Shown: in pieces, positions 7,297-9,236 of the stretch
Layout: each line of letters starts with the position of its first letter
Numbering within the stretch: the stretch's first letter is position 1
DNA from: an uncultured Eubacteriales bacterium
GTDB taxonomy: Bacteria; Bacillota; Clostridia; Peptostreptococcales; Anaerovoracaceae
Direction: 5' to 3'
Assembly: GCA_902766185.1 (NCBI GenBank)
Contig: CACXCQ010000202.1
Location: 1-9,236, forward strand
DNA length: 9,236 bases
Program-made: the position numbers and the translations under genes
Notes under the pieces: generated by a model
The model's input: only the letters and a program-made list of their open reading frames with translations
What the model was told of the DNA's origin: nothing
Database searches by the model: none

Positions 7297-7310
7297 TTTG
7301 CTTGCTTAAA

Positions 7311-7325
7311 AGATAATGATTATTT
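7311..7325 (+). promoter_or_regulatory. Weak candidate 7-1-7 metal-regulator-like site
   Basis: AGATAATGATTATTT overlaps the stop codon of the 432-aa gene and the short intergenic gap. It agrees with the Bacillus-type Fur 7-1-7 consensus (TGATAATNATTATCA) at 11 of 14 defined positions. AT-rich spacers produce such matches by chance, and the position inside an operon is not typical for an operator. Confidence 0.2.
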
Positions 7326-8618
7326 GACCTTTATTTTCTTAACAGCTGAATAGCTGCCATAAACTTTTTCCCCGGACACGAGCCGGTAGGCCCGGACCTT
7401 GTAGTAATACGTTTTGCCCTTCTTCAATTTGGTGTTCTTCCATTTGCCGGCGCCGCCCTTCGCCACGGTCTTCACCGTCCTGTACTTGCCGGCCTTCTTC
7501 GTCGCCCGGCAGATCACATAGCCCTGGGCCCCTTCAGCCGCCTTCCATTTGACGGTGACCGCCCTGCCTTTGGATGAGATCTTCGCGATGGTCGCTCTGC
7601 CCGGCGCCCGCTGGAAGGTGAACGCGGACACCTGGCTCTCGTACCTGTCGTAGCCCACGACTTTCACCCGGATCACCGTCTGGTCCTCCTCGCCGATCAC
7701 CGGGTAGTTGATCTTCTCGTCTGCAGCTCCAAAGGAATTGTTGTTGTAGTTGTACATGGCGGAGGTCATGTCCGGCTCCGAGCCATCCGTGGTGAAGTAG
7801 ATCCAGTACCTGGAGCTCCCCTCCCTGTGGGACCTGTTCACGGAGCGGTCCAGCGTGATGGCCGTGCCCGCCTGCGCTTTGCCGCCGGGGCCGTGATCCG
7901 TTGTCCGGATGGGCTGCAGCGTCTCCGCAGCTTTTGCCGCTGTGCTGTAGATGATGATCCGCCCGCGCTGCGCGGCCTTCTCCGCGTCCTTTGTCGCCAG
8001 GTATTTCACGAACATCGAATGATTCTGCTCGTTGGGCGCCGTCTGGCCGAACAGAAGCCGGCCGACCTCATAGCGGCCGTTCTCACCATAGGCGAAGCCT
8101 TCCTCCCGGAGACTGATCACCGCCGGAACTTCCGTCGCCCCCTCCATCGAGGATCCCAGCACTGGCTGCCCCTGCCGGCCCTGCTCCTGCTTGAACATCG
8201 GGAAGTAATAGCGGCTCGCCAGCAGTGTCCCCTTGAGGAACCGCTCCTCCAGTCCGTCGCTCGCCCGGAAGCCGATCAGCTGTCCGTCACTGATCTGCGC
8301 TGCGCTTTCCCCCCGCGCCTGCAGGGCTTCGTTCAGGATCCCCTCCACCGTGGGCCCTTCGATCTGCTCAAACAGCTGTGCCGTGGGGTAGGTGTTGAAC
8401 CCGGAGAAGGTGTATTGTTTCGATCCTTCTTTGTCCGCGATGTCCTGCAGATCGCTCAGGCTGAAGGACCTCAGGCAGGTATCATCGTAGTACACGTCCA
8501 GCGCCGCCTCTTCCGCCGCAAAGGCTGGTTCGGCTTTGGCCTGCAGGACCCCGAAGCCGATCAGCAGCGCCAGCATCATCGTTATGGTTATGAATCTGCA
8601 AGATCCGCGTTTTGCCAT
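7320..8618 (-). CDS. Exported protein: SUOX-like domain, chitobiase-like domain, Fn3
   Basis: A 432-aa first gene of the operon. The signal peptide is residues 1-34 (MAKRGSCRF, hydrophobic core, PAFA cleavage). A SUOX-like domain covers about 37-226: SFSLSDLQDI, GPTVEGILNEAL, GFRASDGLEERFLKG, VPAVISL, and a final RGRIIIYS strand. Residues about 250-336 (WIYFTTDGSEPDMTSAMYN and a closing YESQVSAFTF strand) look like the beta-sandwich found at the C-terminus of chitobiases (CHB_HEX_C-type). Fn3 follows at 340-432, with KKGKTYYYKVRAY and the Lys-rich end VKKIKVK. The in-frame extension to 8699 was rejected because AAGGAG stands 6 nt before the ATG at 8618, and a signal peptide should be near the start. 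No catalytic residues or anchor are evident. Expression is probably controlled by the structured leader directly upstream. Ligand unknown. Confidence 0.87.
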   Translation of the reverse strand: MAKRGSCRFITITMMLALLIGFGVLQAKAEPAFAAEEAALDVYYDDTCLRSFSLSDLQDIADKEGSKQYTFSGFNTYPTAQLFEQIEGPTVEGILNEALQARGESAAQISDGQLIGFRASDGLEERFLKGTLLASRYYFPMFKQEQGRQGQPVLGSSMEGATEVPAVISLREEGFAYGENGRYEVGRLLFGQTAPNEQNHSMFVKYLATKDAEKAAQRGRIIIYSTAAKAAETLQPIRTTDHGPGGKAQAGTAITLDRSVNRSHREGSSRYWIYFTTDGSEPDMTSAMYNYNNNSFGAADEKINYPVIGEEDQTVIRVKVVGYDRYESQVSAFTFQRAPGRATIAKISSKGRAVTVKWKAAEGAQGYVICRATKKAGKYRTVKTVAKGGAGKWKNTKLKKGKTYYYKVRAYRLVSGEKVYGSYSAVKKIKVK

Positions 8619-8624
8619 GTCCGT

Positions 8625-8630
8625 CTCCTT
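8625..8630 (-). promoter_or_regulatory. Ribosome binding site of the 432-aa gene
   Basis: AAGGAG lies 6 nt before the ATG at 8618 and directly follows a hairpin with a U-rich tail. That structure could affect access to this site. Confidence 0.85.
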
Positions 8631-8666
8631 AAACAAAAACACATCTCGCCTGCGCCGGATGTGTTT
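8631..8666 (-). terminator. Terminator-like hairpin next to the RBS of the first gene
   Basis: On the minus strand AAACACATC pairs with GATGTGTTT (9 bp, 12-nt loop), and the RNA continues into UUUUUGUUU immediately before the AAGGAG site. The loop is large and the top of the stem carries no extra G-C pairs, so it may be a weak second attenuator or a translation-modulating hairpin. Confidence 0.5.
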
Positions 8667-8694
8667 GCTCTCTTTCCCCCACACCGAAACAGTC

Positions 8695-8719
8695 CACAAT
8701 CGATCTTTTGATCATTGTG
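8695..8719 (-). other. Stem-loop just downstream of the leader terminator
   Basis: ATTGTG/CACAAT and GATC/GATC form a 10-bp stem with one bulged base and a 4-nt loop. It starts right after the U tract of the terminator. It adds to the unusually dense folding of this leader; the role is unknown. Confidence 0.5.
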
Positions 8720-8747
8720 AAAAAAAGCGGCTTCCGAAAGGAAACCG
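8720..8747 (-). terminator. Intrinsic terminator in the operon leader (attenuator)
   Basis: The minus-strand RNA reads CGGUUUCC-UUUC-GGAAGCCG, an 8-bp stem with a single G-U pair, then C and seven U residues. It lies about 160 nt after the predicted transcription start and 101 nt before the first start codon, so it must act on the operon itself. The 5' arm segment GUUUCC (8740-8745) is also complementary to GGAAAC in the upstream aptamer-like region (8822-8827), giving a possible antiterminator pairing. Confidence 0.88.
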
Positions 8748-8907
8748 ACTGCTCCGACCACCCATGTATCCTGCATGGATGGTCCTGATCGCTTTTCTTT
8801 CCAAGTGTGGGAGGCATGGCCGTTTCCCGCCATACCCTAACGCCTGCCGTCCGTAGATCGCTCCCGATCCTTAGGCCTTCCAGGTCGAAAAGGCATATTC
8901 TTCAATT
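8748..8907 (-). ncRNA. Structured leader RNA, candidate riboswitch aptamer (Moco/Tuco-like?)
   Basis: About 160 nt lie between the predicted start of transcription and the attenuator, with several helices visible. A possible closing helix pairs 8883-8890 with 8752-8759 (8 pairs including two G-U). GAUCG-GGAG-CGAUC forms a hairpin at 8856-8869. GUAUGGC/GCCAUGC (8829-8835 with 8814-8820) encloses a GGGAAACG loop. An 11-bp hairpin spans 8756-8784 and partly competes with the closing helix. GGGAG (8861-8865) could pair with CUCCC (8809-8813) as a pseudoknot. The CAUGCCUCCCAC segment, the GGGAAAC loop and the presence of CCUAAG and UAUGG (the halves of a GNRA-tetraloop receptor) recall the Moco/Tuco riboswitch, as do SUOX-fold genes downstream. 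That class assignment is from memory and tentative; a cis-regulatory RNA is well supported. Confidence 0.65.
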
Positions 8908-8913
8908 GTCATA

Positions 8914-8942
8914 ATTATACTTGAAAGCCGTCGCTTTAACAA
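8914..8942 (-). promoter_or_regulatory. Sigma-70/SigA-type promoter of the operon
   Basis: On the minus strand TTGTTA (8937-8942) and a perfect TATAAT (8914-8919) are separated by exactly 17 nt. Transcription would start near 8907, giving an untranslated leader of about 290 nt before the 432-aa gene. No other comparably good promoter was seen upstream of the three secreted-protein genes. Confidence 0.8.
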
Positions 8943-9018
8943 CATGAATCGCCAGAAAAGTTGCCGCGGCGTATCATCTCCGCAGATTTGTTATCCGAGC
9001 AACAGCAAATGTGCCAAT

Positions 9019-9060
9019 CATAGGGCAGTATTCGTCACTGTCTTGTGGAACTGCCCTATG
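9019..9060. terminator. 11-bp inverted repeat after the partial upstream gene, possible terminator
   Basis: CATAGGGCAGT and its exact reverse complement ACTGCCCTATG flank a 20-nt loop. The element begins 23 nt after the stop of the gene at 9084-9236. No strong T run follows on either strand (ATTGGCACATTT on the minus strand, GTTTCTCATAT on the plus), so efficiency is uncertain. A further TACTGCCC at 9071-9078 could pair with the same arm, offering an alternative fold. Confidence 0.5.
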
Positions 9061-9083
9061 GTTTCTCATATACTGCCCCACCA

Positions 9084-9236
9084 TCACCGGCGATGAAAAG
9101 GTGTCGCCGGCTTGAAGTCCACTTCGTGGCTGTCCCGCCAGCGAAGGACGATCTGCCGGGCTTCTTCTTCCGTCGCCCGGCGGTGATAGGCTTCCATCAG
9201 CTCAGGCGCCAGTTCCGGCGCGTTGATCAGAAGCAC
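9084..9236 (-). CDS. Unrecognised protein, C-terminal 50 residues
   Basis: The 3' end of a gene entering from the right edge. The frame is open from the window end to a TGA at 9084-9086 and encodes a charged, helix-prone tail (APELAPELMEAYHRR, ATEEEARQIVLRWRDSHEVD, ending PATPFHRR). The amino acid mix and GC-rich third positions look coding. I do not recognise the family. It ends about 140 nt upstream of the operon promoter and is separated from it by an inverted repeat, so it is probably a different transcription unit. Confidence 0.6.
   Translation of the reverse strand: MLLINAPELAPELMEAYHRRATEEEARQIVLRWRDSHEVDFKPATPFHRR

Noticed and set aside
8619..8699. Longer start for gene A at 8699
   Set aside because: It would put 27 residues, including RRRR, before the signal peptide and lacks a proper ribosome site; AAGGAG supports 8618.
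7827..8711. Plus-strand open frame of 294 codons over gene A and its leader
   Set aside because: Antisense to gene A and to the terminator; Arg/Leu/His-rich translation with no signal or domain.
8748..8784. T-box-like GGGUGG in the leader
   Set aside because: The bases that follow (UCGGAG) do not fit the T-box antiterminator sequence, and the downstream genes are not aminoacyl-tRNA synthetase or amino-acid genes.
8588..8833. Minus-strand open frame of 81 codons inside the leader
   Set aside because: It runs through the terminator and hairpins, has no good ribosome site and overlaps the start of gene A; not a convincing leader peptide.
8748..8907. Cobalamin riboswitch, suggested by the BtuC-like permease
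   Set aside because: No B12-box-like element (AGxCAGxxxxCCUGCC) or GCxACUG segment was found in the leader.
1..9236. CRISPR array, tRNA, rRNA, transposon or integrase genes
   Set aside because: No regularly spaced short repeats, tRNA cloverleaf, rRNA sequence or transposase-like frame was seen on either strand.

Overview
The window (9236 bp, GC-rich) appears to come from an anaerobic Gram-positive bacterium of the Clostridia. The best guess is an Anaerovoracaceae or Eubacteriales-type gut or sediment lineage. This rests on the style of the three signal peptides (short basic start, then ALVAVLSVALVFTMMPL-like cores), strong AGGAGG ribosome sites, lysine-rich C-terminal Fn3 modules and the overall coding style. 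It is an inference, not an identification.

All convincing genes are on the minus strand, so transcription runs from high to low coordinates. From right to left: (i) the 3' end of an unrecognised gene (9084-9236), followed by an inverted repeat that may terminate it (9019-9060); 8943-9018 holds nothing I can name. (ii) A near-ideal sigma-70-type promoter (8914-8942) and a structured leader of about 290 nt. The leader holds a folded aptamer-like segment (8748-8907), a textbook intrinsic terminator (8720-8747) and two further hairpins before the first start codon. This is the layout of a transcription-attenuating riboswitch. (iii) Gene A (7320-8618, 432 aa), gene B (5973-7283, 436 aa) and giant gene C (172-5838, 1888 aa), all exported. 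(iv) The first 55 codons of a FecCD/BtuC-type ABC importer permease (1-165), starting 6 nt after the stop of gene C and leaving the window.

Genes A, B and C share an architecture: signal peptide, one or more domains that look like the sulfite-oxidase/YedY molybdopterin-binding fold (SUOX-like), and a C-terminal Lys-rich fibronectin type III module. Gene C carries seven SUOX-like units in tandem and a seven-motif beta-propeller. In its third unit it has a DAITGAT sequence matching the consensus at which ApbE attaches FMN covalently. Most of the SUOX-like units lack a cysteine where the molybdenum ligand would be.

Working model (inference): this is one operon making a cell-surface or secreted cofactor/metal-handling or redox apparatus coupled to an ABC importer, switched by a leader RNA. 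A molybdenum/tungsten-cofactor link would unify the SUOX fold, a MolB-like member of the FecCD family and a Moco/Tuco-type riboswitch. Iron, haem or corrinoid uptake is also compatible with the permease family. Nothing in the sequence alone decides the ligand.
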